From NCBI GenBank assembly GCA_013619125.1, contig JABXKS010000012.1, positions 34,261-98,260 of the forward strand: a stretch of DNA of 64,000 bases, written 5' to 3'. The translations under genes and the position numbers were made by a program. The DNA comes from Clostridiales bacterium. Lineage in GTDB: Bacteria; Bacillota; Clostridia; Tissierellales; GPF-1. The notes under the pieces were generated by a model. That model saw only the letters and a program-made list of their open reading frames with translations, searched no databases and was not told the origin of the DNA. Below, piece by piece: positions 17,380 to 26,654 of this stretch (within the stretch, counting starts at the first letter, position 1; each line of letters opens with the position of its first letter).

Positions 17380-18274
17380 TGGTTTCCGTCAAATTCGGGA
17401 AGGCTTTGTCAGCGCGTGGCGACATAAAGCCATGAGCGTCGCGTCGGTAGGAGCGGTTTCCGTTGCCCTGCTGATTCTGGGGGTTGCCCTCTTAATTGTT
17501 TTGAACGTCAATGCGACAGTGGAAAAGACAAGAGAGAACTTTGATCAGATTCAAATATACTTAAGCGATGATTTGGGATACACGGATGTAGTTGCCATGG
17601 GCAGAGCCATTGAGGACTACCCAGAGGTGTTGTCTCTCCAATTTATCAGCAAGGATGATGCTTTGGCTGAGATGCAGGCCAATTGGGGTGACCAGGCTGA
17701 ACTCTTAGAGAACCTGGATACAAATCCGTTGCCTAATTCCTATATCATTCAATTAAACAGTATTTATTATGCGAAGAGCGCCCTATTGCGATTGTCTGGC
17801 TTGGGCGGAATTGAGAAAATTCGAAACTACAATCAGGATATGATCAATCGATTGATTGATATGACGGAAGGACTGCGCACCTTTAGTGTGGGTCTGATTC
17901 TGGCATTGATTTTGGTTTCTGTATTTATTATCTCCAACACCATCAAATTGGCTGTTGAAGGGCGGAAGGACGAAATATTTATTATGAAATCTGTCGGCGC
18001 GACCAATGGATTTATCCGGGGTCCCTTCGTGGTGGAAGGGATTATCCTGGGAATCGTGGGCGCCGGCATTGCCTTTGGTGTTTTACTCCTAGGTTATATG
18101 AACATTGCAAATCTCTTGGAACAGGCGGGTATTTCCTTTATCGCAGCCTACCTGATCCCAATTGAAGGAATTTTGCAGGATATTATTGTACTATTCGGTA
18201 CCTTAGGCATTGGAATTGGTGCCGTGGGCAGCCTATCTGCTGTGAAAAAGCAATTAAGCCATAAGAAAGCGTAG
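17366..18274 (+). CDS. ftsX: Cell-division protein FtsX
   Basis: 302 residues. Membrane partner of FtsE. One N-terminal transmembrane helix (about 27-50), an extracellular loop (about 50-170), and three C-terminal helices of the FtsX fold including the cytoplasmic segment AVEGRKDEIFIMKSVGATNG. Start follows AAGGGGGGAG. The next gene, a periplasmic-type M23 protein with a coiled coil, is the expected partner that FtsX activates. Confidence 0.95.
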   Translation: MKQSSGFRQIREGFVSAWRHKAMSVASVGAVSVALLILGVALLIVLNVNATVEKTRENFDQIQIYLSDDLGYTDVVAMGRAIEDYPEVLSLQFISKDDALAEMQANWGDQAELLENLDTNPLPNSYIIQLNSIYYAKSALLRLSGLGGIEKIRNYNQDMINRLIDMTEGLRTFSVGLILALILVSVFIISNTIKLAVEGRKDEIFIMKSVGATNGFIRGPFVVEGIILGIVGAGIAFGVLLLGYMNIANLLEQAGISFIAAYLIPIEGILQDIIVLFGTLGIGIGAVGSLSAVKKQLSHKKA

Positions 18275-18281
18275 GTGAGCC

Positions 18282-19412
18282 GTGAAAAAATGGATAAGTT
18301 TTCTCTTGATTCTAACGTGTGTTTCCTCCTTGGCCTTTGCAGGCACTAATTATGATGAGCAAATCGATGATCTGGAAGGGGAAAAAGATCAATTAGAGGA
18401 TCGGCTAGATGATATGCGCGATCAGAAAGACGACGTGAAATCGAATATCTCTCAGAATCTAAAGGAAATACGCACCTTGGATGGCAAGATCCAAGAACGC
18501 GAAGGCGAGATCGATGAACTGGAAACGCGAATCCGCGGATTGCTGACGCAGATTGATTATAAGAAAATGGAATTGTCGGACTCGGAGAATGAATACGAGG
18601 CATATATGGCGCTTTTCAACAAGCGCCTTCGCGCCATGTATATGAATAGCGACATGGATTATATGGAATTGATGCTCACGGCACAAAGCATCAGTGAATT
18701 GGCCGTGCGACTGGACATGGTGTCTTATATCGCGGAAAACGATCAAAAGCTTTTAAAGGATTTGAACAATACGAAAATCTTGATTCGACATCAAAAATAC
18801 GAACTGGAATTGTCGGAACAGGAGATGCGCACCAAGATGCAAACGGTTGTAGATGCAAAGAAAGAGTTGATGGACTCCTCGTCACAAAAGCAGAGCATCT
18901 ATGACAACCTTCAGGATCAGTACGAAGCTTTGAAAAAAGCGGTAGACGAGATTGAAGCTGAAGAGAAAGCGGTTAACGATGAAATCAAGCGATTGCAGAT
19001 GGAACGGGACTATGTTGGCGGGGAAATGGCTTGGCCAGCACCGGGTTACTATTATGTGACTTCTGAATTCGGGCAGCGGTTCCATCCGGTGTTGAAGCGC
19101 TGGAAACTGCATACGGGCATTGATTTGCGCGTGCCTTCCGGAAGCAAAATTGTTTCCGCCAATGACGGTGTTGTTTTGATCGCGAAGTATAATGTCGCTT
19201 ACGGGAATTATATCGTCGTCGATCATGGGGGCGGAATTTCTACCCTCTATGCGCACAATAAGAAATTGCTGGTTTCAGCGGGACAAACCGTGAAACGCGG
19301 ACAAGTGATCTCCTATTCCGGCAGTACGGGGTATTCTACGGGACCACATTTGCATTTTGAATATCGGATTAATGGGGAATACCAGAATCCATTGGAGTAT
19401 CTGAAAAAATAA
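18282..19412 (+). CDS. Exported coiled-coil M23 peptidase (EnvC/PcsB-like)
   Basis: 376 residues. A signal peptide (WISFLLILTCVSSLAFAG, residues about 3-20) precedes a long charged coiled coil (about 24-240) and a C-terminal LytM/M23 metallopeptidase domain with HTGIDLRVP and GPHLHFEYRING; the HxxxD and HxH zinc motifs are intact, so it is probably catalytically active, unlike E. coli EnvC. Start is GTG 18282, eight bases after the ftsX stop. Gene order ftsE-ftsX-M23 implies activation by FtsEX during division or elongation. Confidence 0.92.
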   Translation: MKKWISFLLILTCVSSLAFAGTNYDEQIDDLEGEKDQLEDRLDDMRDQKDDVKSNISQNLKEIRTLDGKIQEREGEIDELETRIRGLLTQIDYKKMELSDSENEYEAYMALFNKRLRAMYMNSDMDYMELMLTAQSISELAVRLDMVSYIAENDQKLLKDLNNTKILIRHQKYELELSEQEMRTKMQTVVDAKKELMDSSSQKQSIYDNLQDQYEALKKAVDEIEAEEKAVNDEIKRLQMERDYVGGEMAWPAPGYYYVTSEFGQRFHPVLKRWKLHTGIDLRVPSGSKIVSANDGVVLIAKYNVAYGNYIVVDHGGGISTLYAHNKKLLVSAGQTVKRGQVISYSGSTGYSTGPHLHFEYRINGEYQNPLEYLKK

Positions 19413-19427
19413 CGGCGGGGGGATGAC

Positions 19428-20642
19428 ATGAGAAGAATTGGAAAGATTGTGGGGGTATTGTTCCTGATGGCGATCAGCGGACTCGCTTCCGTCAGCCTTG
19501 TGTATCAGCAAGGAGTGACGATTGACGGAAAGAAAATGGTAGACGAGGCGGAGTGGAATCTGGTTCAGGAAGAAATGATGGCATTTTCCAAACTGAAGTA
19601 TATGGAGAATTTTGTACACGAAGAATTCTTGTACGAGACGGATGAAGCGCGCTTGAAGGAATACGAGATCAAGGGAATGGTAGCGGGATTGGATGATCCA
19701 TATTCCCATTACTACACACCGGAAGAATTTCAGCAATATGTGGAAGATCAGATCGGCAGTTTCTATGGGATCGGAGTTTATGTGGTACCTGCGGAGGACA
19801 ATCTGATTACGGTGGTTTCCCCGATCGAAGGGACTCCGGGATATGAAGCGGGCATTCAACCTGGCGATAAGATTATTCGGGTTAACGGTATTGATTTTAC
19901 GGGAGAAACCCTGAATGACGCGGTGAAAGAGATGCGTGGTGATCTGGGAACTGAAGTAACCATCACCATTCTTCGCATCGCCGAAAACGGGGGACGGGAA
20001 ATCTTTGATTTAACCTTGGTTCGAGCGGAGATCAACGAACAGACCGTTTCTTCCGAGCTTTTGGAAGAAGGGGTTGGCTATATTCGTGTCTTCCAATTTA
20101 TGGAACAAACATCGGAGGATTTTCAGACGGCCTACAAGGAGTTGAAAGATCAGGGAGCAAGCTCTATTTTGATCGACTTGCGATATAATCCGGGTGGACT
20201 GTTGGATTCGGCTGTTGAGATTGCGGACTTCCTTTTAGGGGAACAAAAGATCACCTATACGAAGACCAAGGCCGGCGAGGTGGAGGAATTTTATTCCGAC
20301 ATTCGAAAGATAGACTTGCCTTTTGCATTCTTGTCCAACGGCGGTAGCGCAAGCGCCTCTGAGGTCTTGATGGGGGCTTGTCAGGATACGGGCAAGGCAT
20401 TGATTATCGGTGAGCAGAGCTTCGGCAAAGGCATTGTGCAGGAGATCGTTCCATTGAACGATGGATCTGGTATTACCTTGACCATCGCAGAGTACTTTAC
20501 CCCAGCGGATCGCAATATCCATGGGATCGGCATCACACCGGATATTGAAGTGGCGACCCCGGAAGACTTTGGACGCATTGATCCGAAGGAACGGGAAGGC
20601 GATCCACAGTTAACAGAAGGTATACGTCAATTGATGAAGTAA
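19428..20642 (+). CDS. ctpA: Carboxyl-terminal processing protease (S41)
   Basis: 404 residues. N-terminal signal or anchor helix (about 6-26), PDZ domain (about 105-185, with GIGVYV...GYEAGIQPGDKIIRVNG), then the tail-protease domain with the catalytic Ser in GGSASASEVLMGA and Lys in FGKGIVQE. Start preceded by GGCGGGGGG. Last gene of the ftsEX cluster, ended by a perfect palindromic terminator. Confidence 0.94.
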   Translation: MRRIGKIVGVLFLMAISGLASVSLVYQQGVTIDGKKMVDEAEWNLVQEEMMAFSKLKYMENFVHEEFLYETDEARLKEYEIKGMVAGLDDPYSHYYTPEEFQQYVEDQIGSFYGIGVYVVPAEDNLITVVSPIEGTPGYEAGIQPGDKIIRVNGIDFTGETLNDAVKEMRGDLGTEVTITILRIAENGGREIFDLTLVRAEINEQTVSSELLEEGVGYIRVFQFMEQTSEDFQTAYKELKDQGASSILIDLRYNPGGLLDSAVEIADFLLGEQKITYTKTKAGEVEEFYSDIRKIDLPFAFLSNGGSASASEVLMGACQDTGKALIIGEQSFGKGIVQEIVPLNDGSGITLTIAEYFTPADRNIHGIGITPDIEVATPEDFGRIDPKEREGDPQLTEGIRQLMK

Positions 20643-20696
20643 ATGGATAAAAGTGGTGCAAATGAATGCGGGATTGAGACGCAACTCATTGCATAA

Positions 20697-20728
20697 AAAA
20701 ACCGGATAGCCCATGGGCTATCCGGTTT
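20697..20728. terminator. Bidirectional terminator between ctpA and the symporter
   Basis: Perfect palindrome AACCGGATAGCCCA/TGGGCTATCCGGTT flanked by an A-run and a T-run, so it serves both converging genes. Confidence 0.93.
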
Positions 20729-20745
20729 TCTGTTATGCCACTTGT

Positions 20746-21999
20746 TTATATGGCTGCTTCATTCGATTCCGGTTTGGAATCACTGCCATCCGTTTCGACT
20801 AATTGATCAACGATCAAGGCGCAAGTCGCGTCACCGGTGACGTTGACGGCCGTTCGCATCATATCGAAGAGACGATCGACACCGAATAGGATTGGCAAAC
20901 CGACGACCGGAATATTAGCTGCTAATAACACGGCAACAACCAATAGAGACGGACCGGGAACACCGGCTTGGCCGATAGAGCCAATCGTCGCGGTTAGGAT
21001 AATCGCAATAAACTCAGGGAGACCCAACTCGACTCCAAACCATTGGGCAAAGAAGGTGGCTGCTAAAGCGTAATAGATGGCATTGCCGTCCATGTTAATG
21101 GTCGCACCCAAGGGAATAACAAAAGAGGTTGTTGTTTTCGATACCCCAAGATCTTTTTGACAAGTTTCTTCATTTAATGGAACCGTGGCCATGGATGATG
21201 CGGTGGAAAGGGCGAAGGCCTGCACCTTTCCGAATTTCGCAAAGAACTCTCGTACCGGTGTCTTGGTAAAGAGTTTGATTAGCAGACCATAGAATCCGAA
21301 GGTGTGCACCACAAGGGCCACCGTATAGAGAATCAGCAGTTTGCTGACACTGAGTAGAACGCCCCATCCGAAGGTGCCGACTGCATCTGCCATTAAGGCG
21401 AATACGCCGATCGGTGCAATGATCATGATCTTAAGAATCACGTAGACAAGGGCGTCTGTAACGCCGCCGATGATATTCAACAAGGGTTCCTTTTGTGAAT
21501 CCTTCAGCGAGTTGATGCCAAAGCCAAAGAACAGGCTAAAGAATAGAATCTGTAGAATGTTTCCTTGCACCAGTGAATCGAAAGGATTCGTGGGTACAAT
21601 GCCGATCAAAGTGTCCCAAAATCCTGGAACCGATCCGCGGGTCGCGTATTCGTCGGAGAACATGGTTTGAAAACTGTCCAACCCTTCTGTAACGCCGGGT
21701 TCGAAAACTTGACCCAAGATCAAAGCGAAGATTACCGCGAAGGCTGTTGTTCCCAAGTAAAAGGCGAAGGTAGTTGCTCCTACCTTTCCAGCGGAACTTG
21801 AGTTGCCAATTGCTGCGGCGCCGTTAATAATTGAGAAAAATACCAGTGGAATGACAACCATTTTTATAAGGCTGACAAATAGTACGCCGATTGGAGCTAG
21901 CATGCTTGCATCTTCTTGCATGACACCTCCAGCAATGATCCCTGTAATCATTGCGAGAATGATCCAGGTGCCGAGACTGCCGAAAAAACTTTTTTTCAT
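20746..21999 (-). CDS. Dicarboxylate/amino acid:cation symporter (DAACS family)
   Basis: 417 residues. Sodium- or proton-coupled uptake of glutamate, aspartate or C4-dicarboxylates. The family core is visible: the Ser-rich hairpin ALSTASSMATVPLNEETC, the NMDGNAIYYALAA motif of TM7, and GVPGPSLLVVAVLL. About eight hydrophobic segments. Substrate not deducible. Monocistronic; the leader upstream (22000-22199) contains a perfect 16-bp palindrome at 22146-22161. Confidence 0.92.
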   Translation of the reverse strand: MKKSFFGSLGTWIILAMITGIIAGGVMQEDASMLAPIGVLFVSLIKMVVIPLVFFSIINGAAAIGNSSSAGKVGATTFAFYLGTTAFAVIFALILGQVFEPGVTEGLDSFQTMFSDEYATRGSVPGFWDTLIGIVPTNPFDSLVQGNILQILFFSLFFGFGINSLKDSQKEPLLNIIGGVTDALVYVILKIMIIAPIGVFALMADAVGTFGWGVLLSVSKLLILYTVALVVHTFGFYGLLIKLFTKTPVREFFAKFGKVQAFALSTASSMATVPLNEETCQKDLGVSKTTTSFVIPLGATINMDGNAIYYALAATFFAQWFGVELGLPEFIAIILTATIGSIGQAGVPGPSLLVVAVLLAANIPVVGLPILFGVDRLFDMMRTAVNVTGDATCALIVDQLVETDGSDSKPESNEAAI

Positions 22000-22145
22000 T
22001 CAATCTGTTCCTCTCATAATGAATTTATGTCTTTATCATGCAGACATGTTGTAAGTATATCAAAATTCAAAGAGATGTAAAGAATAATTCACAAAGTTGT
22101 GGCGTGCGAGTAATAAGTTTATGACAAACATGAAATAAAATGATG

Positions 22146-22161
22146 ATTTCTTGCAAGAAAT
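22146..22161. promoter_or_regulatory. Perfect palindrome upstream of the symporter gene
   Basis: ATTTCTTGCAAGAAAT is a 16-base perfect palindrome about 146 bases 5' of the symporter start. The regulator is unknown. The 200 bases around it are AT-rich and hold no ORF I would call. Confidence 0.4.
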
Positions 22162-22199
22162 TTCAGTTATAAATGAAAAATTCGTCTTTGTTTGGATTT

Positions 22200-22245
22200 G
22201 AAAAAAGAACCTCAAATCCCAATTTTTGGGGATTCTAGGTTCTCT
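22200..22245 (-). terminator. Terminator of the birA-tail pseudogene / CPBP unit
   Basis: Read on the minus strand, AGAACC...GGGATT stems around an AAAAATT loop are followed by a T-run (AAAAAA at 22201-22206 on +). It has the same place relative to the pseudogene as the terminator at 23533-23578 has to intact birA. Confidence 0.8.
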
Positions 22246-22449
22246 CTATTGTTTTTGAATGTTGACTTCGCCGGAAGATAGGGTTTGTACGTCGGAAGCT
22301 TTTTCGACGACCAAACGTCCTTCGGAATCGATCTGAATGGCGCGCGATTTATTCAAAAAAACATGGGTGTGGAAGTTGATTGTTTCATTTAACAGTATGA
22401 AATGTTCGCCTGTGACGGTCAATGCAACCTCGAAAGAGCGGTTTTGATT
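22246..22449 (-). pseudogene. Decayed duplicate of the birA 3' end
   Basis: The minus-strand translation of this stretch aligns without gaps to the last 64 residues of the intact BirA at 23581: 39 of 64 identical by hand count, including ETIN, RAIQIDS, GRLVVE and LSSGEV, and it ends at a stop in the same place, followed by a terminator. There is no upstream part of birA and no start codon, so it cannot make the enzyme. The frame has stayed open. It lies downstream of the CPBP gene, so that gene is bracketed by two birA ends. Confidence 0.88.
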
Positions 22450-22539
22450 CGAAGATTGTTATCAAGCCCAAGTTGATGATGGATAGATATCTATTGCAGG
22501 GTTATTGCGATCTGATCCATGTAATTGTTACTTGTGCAT

Positions 22540-23427
22540 TTATATGGTATCGATGAGACCGTGCAAAATAATACAGGGGGTCAACGATTTCGTAGATAAA
22601 TAGATCTTGCCTATTAAATAGCCCAAATACATTTGCATGCTAGTGGATAAGATTGAAATGATTGTGAGTTCATTCGGTGGTAGAGCATGAATCAATCCAA
22701 ATACAACGGCTTGAATCATATTGGCTTTGGATTCTCTGATTCCAATGGAAAGCAATCCGCTTAATAAAAACCCGCGAAAGATCACTTCTTCAACAATGCT
22801 TGGATAGTAAATCTGTTGGAAAAAATTGCGGAAAAAATAATCGACTGGCAAAGCCTTCAGCGAGTCGAAATCAGTCGCGACAATGTACGGAATCTTGAGA
22901 AGGATAAAAAGTGCAAAAATATAGAGTAAGGTTTTTGCGTTGATCGACCAATTGAAATCTCTGAGGCGGACCTTGAAGAGAGTACAGCTGGTTATGGTTA
23001 AAATAATCGGGAGCTGAATCAATCGATAGTCATGAATCGTATTGGCTTTTTCCCATATGCCAAAGACTGTAAAACCATTTATGATCAAAAGATACAGTCC
23101 AAAAGCCAGAAAAAATGCGTGTAGTATTTTTTTGTTGTGCGGGATTGCCAGTTGATCGTTCTGGATATGATGCCGGAAGGCGATGATTGCATAGAATGAA
23201 AGAATCAATGGCACAATCATATGGATCGCATTAAAGATCATGATAGACAGCAAGCATGCAATGGAGAATAACAGTTCCATACGGGAAATACCGTAGCGGT
23301 CTAACCATTTTGGAAAAGACAGTCTTCCTTGAGGCGATGTTTTATACAGCCCCCACGGCAAGAGCAGAAAAGAAAATAGAATTAAGAAAGAATAGGTGCA
23401 TAGATAAAAAATAATTTCTGTTTGCAT
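22540..23427 (-). CDS. CPBP family intramembrane glutamic endopeptidase
   Basis: 295 residues, hydrophobic throughout with about eight membrane segments. The Abi/CaaX-like signature EEVIFRGFLLSGLL (about residue 208-221) gives the catalytic EExxxR motif; later ALPPNE and ILHGLID carry the conserved residues of motifs 3 and 4. CPBP proteins act in prenyl-protein processing in eukaryotes and often in bacteriocin immunity or maturation in bacteria; no bacteriocin gene is adjacent. The start follows GGAG. More AT-rich than its neighbours and bracketed by two birA 3' ends, so it may have been inserted here. Confidence 0.88.
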   Translation of the reverse strand: MQTEIIFYLCTYSFLILFSFLLLPWGLYKTSPQGRLSFPKWLDRYGISRMELLFSIACLLSIMIFNAIHMIVPLILSFYAIIAFRHHIQNDQLAIPHNKKILHAFFLAFGLYLLIINGFTVFGIWEKANTIHDYRLIQLPIILTITSCTLFKVRLRDFNWSINAKTLLYIFALFILLKIPYIVATDFDSLKALPVDYFFRNFFQQIYYPSIVEEVIFRGFLLSGLLSIGIRESKANMIQAVVFGLIHALPPNELTIISILSTSMQMYLGYLIGKIYLSTKSLTPCIILHGLIDTI

Positions 23428-23532
23428 TTGTAAGACTCCTATCCGAAAACCGTTGATTTATTCTGTCAACGAATTATAATCAGAAAAAGTATAACATAAT
23501 TTCCCACATTTTTTCTTAAAAGAGTAACAATG

Positions 23533-23578
23533 GATAAAAAAAGAGCCATGAATCCCGGAAGTTAGGGAATGGCTCTTA
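23533..23578 (-). terminator. Intrinsic terminator after birA
   Basis: AAGAGCCAT (23541-23549) pairs with ATGGCTCTT (23569-23577), with TCCC/GGGA above; on the minus strand it is followed by a run of T residues. Confidence 0.88.
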
Positions 23579-23580
23579 AA

Positions 23581-24549
23581 CTATGCTTTGCGGATACTGA
23601 CTTCGCCGGAAGAAAGGGCTTGCATGCCGGAAGCAGTTTCGACGACCAAGCGTCCATCGGAATCGATTTGAATGGCGCGTGCCGGTTCCACAGAATCGCG
23701 GGTATGGATGTTGATTGTTTCCCCTAAAAGATTGGAGTGTTTGCGACATACATCCAAGGCGGACTCGAAAGAGCCGGTTTGCATCACATGGTTGTAATGG
23801 CGAGCTACGCTTTCAATGACGCGGGCAGCCAGTTTCTGTCGAGACTGAACCGTGTCTGTTTCAATTCGCAGAGAACTCGCGATGGTTTGCAAATCTTCTG
23901 GAAAATCCGTTGTAACTGTATTGACATTGATGCCAATTCCAATCACCAGATAGTGGAGAGCATGCATCTCGCCGCTCATCTCTGTTAGGATTCCGCAGAT
24001 CTTGCGGTTCTCAAACAACAAGTCGTTGGGCCATTTTATGGAAAGTCCTGGAAGAACGGGCTCCAAGGCTTCCCAAACGGCGGCGGCGGCCATCTGAGTG
24101 AACAATGGGACCTGTTGAATCGGCAGGTCGGGCTTTAATATCATACTGAGATAGATGTTTTTATTTGCCGGAGAATGCCAATTGCGGCCTCGGCGACCTC
24201 GTCCTGTGGTTTGTTCGTCGGCAATAACAACGGTTCCTTCTTCGGCTTCCAAAGCGATAGACTTTGCGTAGTCGTTAGTCGATGATATACTGGCAAAGTG
24301 AATCATAGGATGGGCGGGAACGGAAGGTGTTAGATATGGCGCCAAGCAATCCGGAGACAGATGGTCCGGCTGATGAATCAGGCGATATCCTTTTCTGGAA
24401 ACGGCTTCGATTTCATAGCCATTTTCCCGTAATTGATGAATGACTTTCCATATAGCAGCTCGGCTGACACCGAGGCCTTCACTCATCGCTTCGCCGGAGA
24501 GATAGTCGGATCTATTATTTAGCAGTAATTCGAGTATTTTTGATTTCAT
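23581..24549 (-). CDS. birA: Bifunctional biotin ligase / biotin operon repressor
   Basis: 322 residues. An N-terminal winged HTH (LSGEAMSEGLGVSRAAIWKV, about 17-36) precedes the biotin-protein ligase domain with GRGRRGRNW (biotinyl-AMP loop), the WPND motif in IKWPNDLLF, and GIGINVN; the C-terminal SH3-like domain ends LSSGEVSIRKA. Start follows AAGGAGG. It activates biotin and attaches it to carboxylase subunits, and the HTH makes it a likely biotin repressor as well. Its last 64 codons have a decayed second copy at 22246-22449. Confidence 0.95.
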   Translation of the reverse strand: MKSKILELLLNNRSDYLSGEAMSEGLGVSRAAIWKVIHQLRENGYEIEAVSRKGYRLIHQPDHLSPDCLAPYLTPSVPAHPMIHFASISSTNDYAKSIALEAEEGTVVIADEQTTGRGRRGRNWHSPANKNIYLSMILKPDLPIQQVPLFTQMAAAAVWEALEPVLPGLSIKWPNDLLFENRKICGILTEMSGEMHALHYLVIGIGINVNTVTTDFPEDLQTIASSLRIETDTVQSRQKLAARVIESVARHYNHVMQTGSFESALDVCRKHSNLLGETINIHTRDSVEPARAIQIDSDGRLVVETASGMQALSSGEVSIRKA

Positions 24550-24614
24550 CTCTTCGCCTCCTTGGGATTATTATACCAGATTCCGGGGTATGAGGTTAAG
24601 CGTCAAACGAATAG

Positions 24615-24657
24615 TTGCACAGCAATGAAATTATGATATAATCAGAACAAACGTTCT
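24615..24657 (+). promoter_or_regulatory. uvrBA promoter with LexA (SOS) box
   Basis: -35 TTGCAC (24615-24620), 16-base spacer, -10 TATAAT (24637-24642). Immediately downstream AGAACAAACGTTCT (24644-24657) fits the Gram-positive SOS box GAAC-N4-GTTC exactly, placed over the start of transcription where LexA would block initiation. The ribosome site TAAGGAGG follows before the uvrB ATG. Confidence 0.9.
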
Positions 24658-24675
24658 AATTAAGGAGGCGATCCC

Positions 24676-26652
24676 ATGTTCCAATTGCAATCGAATTATG
24701 TTCCACGGGGAGATCAGCCCGCAGCGATCGAACGGCTTACGGAAGGACTCTTGGATGGGAAAAAACATCAGACTCTTTTGGGTGTAACAGGATCTGGAAA
24801 AACCTTCACGATGGCCAATATTATCCAAAATGTGCAACGTCCAACTCTGGTCATTGCCCATAATAAAACATTGGCGGCACAATTGGTAGCGGAGTTTAAG
24901 GAGTTTTTTCCAAATAATGCGGTCGAATACTTCGTTAGTTACTACGATTATTATCAGCCAGAGGCTTATGTGGTGTCTTCTGACACCTTTATAGAAAAAG
25001 ACGCATCCATTAATGAAGAGATCGATAAGCTGCGTCACTCGGCGACAGCGGCTCTTTTTGAGCGGCGGGATGTGATTATTGTCGCGTCTGTTTCCTGTAT
25101 TTATGGATTGGGAAGTCCCATCGATTATGAAAACTTGGTGGTTTCTTTACGTCCTGGCATGCTACGGGATCGGGATGAGGTCATTCGAAAATTAATTGAT
25201 ATTCAATTTGCCCGCAATGACATTAATTTTATCCGCGGCACTTTTCGGGTTCGTGGAGACTCTCTGGAGATTTTTCCGGCGGATAGTTCGGAGCGAGCCA
25301 TCCGTGTGGAGTTTTTTGGAGATGAGATTGAACGGATTGTGGAAGTGAATGTTCTGACAGGGGAACTCCTGGCAGTGCGGAACCACATTTCCATCTTCCC
25401 GGCTTCTCATTATGTTACGACACCGGAAAAGATTGAGAATGCAATCGGCAATATTCAGGCGGAGCTGGAGGCTCGACTGGAAGAGCTGAATCGAGAGACA
25501 AAACTGGTGGAAGCGCAGCGATTGGAGCAGCGGACCCGCTATGATATCGAAATGATGAGAGAGATGGGCTATTGCAACGGGATTGAGAACTACTCCCGTC
25601 ATATCAATGGCTTGGAGCCCGGGATGCGGCCTTATACGCTGATCGATTATTTCCCGGATGATTTTTTGATGATCGTCGATGAATCTCATGTGAGTTTACC
25701 TCAGGTACGGGGGATGTATGCGGGTGACCGTTCGAGAAAGGAAAACCTGGTCAAATATGGTTTTCGCCTGCCCTCCGCTTTGGATAACAGGCCTCTTCAG
25801 TTTACGGAATTCGAGGGCATGGTGAATCAAGCCGTCTATATGAGTGCGACACCGGGTCCTTATGAACTGAGCCATTCTGAACGGATTGTCGAACAGGTGA
25901 TTCGTCCAACTGGGCTTTTGGATCCAATTATAGAGGTTCGTCCTACAGAAGGACAGATCGATGATCTCTTGTCCGAGATCAAAAAACGGGTCAAACTGAA
26001 GGAACGAGTGTTGATTACGACCCTGACAAAACGAATGTCGGAAGACCTAACAGACTATTTGAAGCAGGCTGGTGTCAAGGTCAACTACCTGCATTCCGAT
26101 GTAAAGACCATTGATCGAATGAAGATCATTCGAGATTTGCGAATCGGCGTCCATGATGTTTTGGTGGGGATCAATCTCCTCAGGGAAGGTCTGGATCTTC
26201 CGGAGGTGTCATTGGTTGCCATTCTCGATGCGGACAAGGAAGGCTTTTTACGGTCTGAAACCTCTATGGTGCAGACCATTGGCCGTGCGGCCCGTCACCT
26301 AAATGGCCGGGTTGTGATGTACGGGGATCGGATTACGAACTCCATGGCAAGAGCCATTGACGAGACGGAACGCCGCCGCGTCATTCAGGAATCTTATAAC
26401 AAAGCAAACGGGATTACCCCGCAATCGATACAAAAATCGGTTCGCGCCATTATCGAGGCAACCAAGGTGGCCGAGGATGGCACGGAATACAGATCTACTG
26501 GCAACAGCTTCAATGAGAAGCGATTGCTGCAAGAGATCGAAGCTTTGCGTCAGGCTATGTTGTCTGCTGCCGAGCGATTGGAATTTGAAGTGGCGGCGGA
26601 AATCCGCGACGAGCTTCAAATGTTGGAAAAAGAATTACAATCAAGGAGTTAA
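24676..26652 (+). CDS. uvrB: Excinuclease ABC subunit B
   Basis: 658 residues, full length. Damage-verifying helicase-like subunit of nucleotide excision repair. Walker [11 protein letters not shown] (about residue 36-45), the beta-hairpin [15 protein letters not shown]-type VDESH, helicase motif [11 protein letters not shown], and a C-terminal UVR domain (about 620-655) that binds UvrC. Cotranscribed with uvrA, whose ATG comes two bases after the stop. Confidence 0.98.
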   Translation: MFQLQSNYVPRGDQPAAIERLTEGLLDGKKHQTLLGVTGSGKTFTMANIIQNVQRPTLVIAHNKTLAAQLVAEFKEFFPNNAVEYFVSYYDYYQPEAYVVSSDTFIEKDASINEEIDKLRHSATAALFERRDVIIVASVSCIYGLGSPIDYENLVVSLRPGMLRDRDEVIRKLIDIQFARNDINFIRGTFRVRGDSLEIFPADSSERAIRVEFFGDEIERIVEVNVLTGELLAVRNHISIFPASHYVTTPEKIENAIGNIQAELEARLEELNRETKLVEAQRLEQRTRYDIEMMREMGYCNGIENYSRHINGLEPGMRPYTLIDYFPDDFLMIVDESHVSLPQVRGMYAGDRSRKENLVKYGFRLPSALDNRPLQFTEFEGMVNQAVYMSATPGPYELSHSERIVEQVIRPTGLLDPIIEVRPTEGQIDDLLSEIKKRVKLKERVLITTLTKRMSEDLTDYLKQAGVKVNYLHSDVKTIDRMKIIRDLRIGVHDVLVGINLLREGLDLPEVSLVAILDADKEGFLRSETSMVQTIGRAARHLNGRVVMYGDRITNSMARAIDETERRRVIQESYNKANGITPQSIQKSVRAIIEATKVAEDGTEYRSTGNSFNEKRLLQEIEALRQAMLSAAERLEFEVAAEIRDELQMLEKELQSRS

Positions 26653-26654
26653 TC

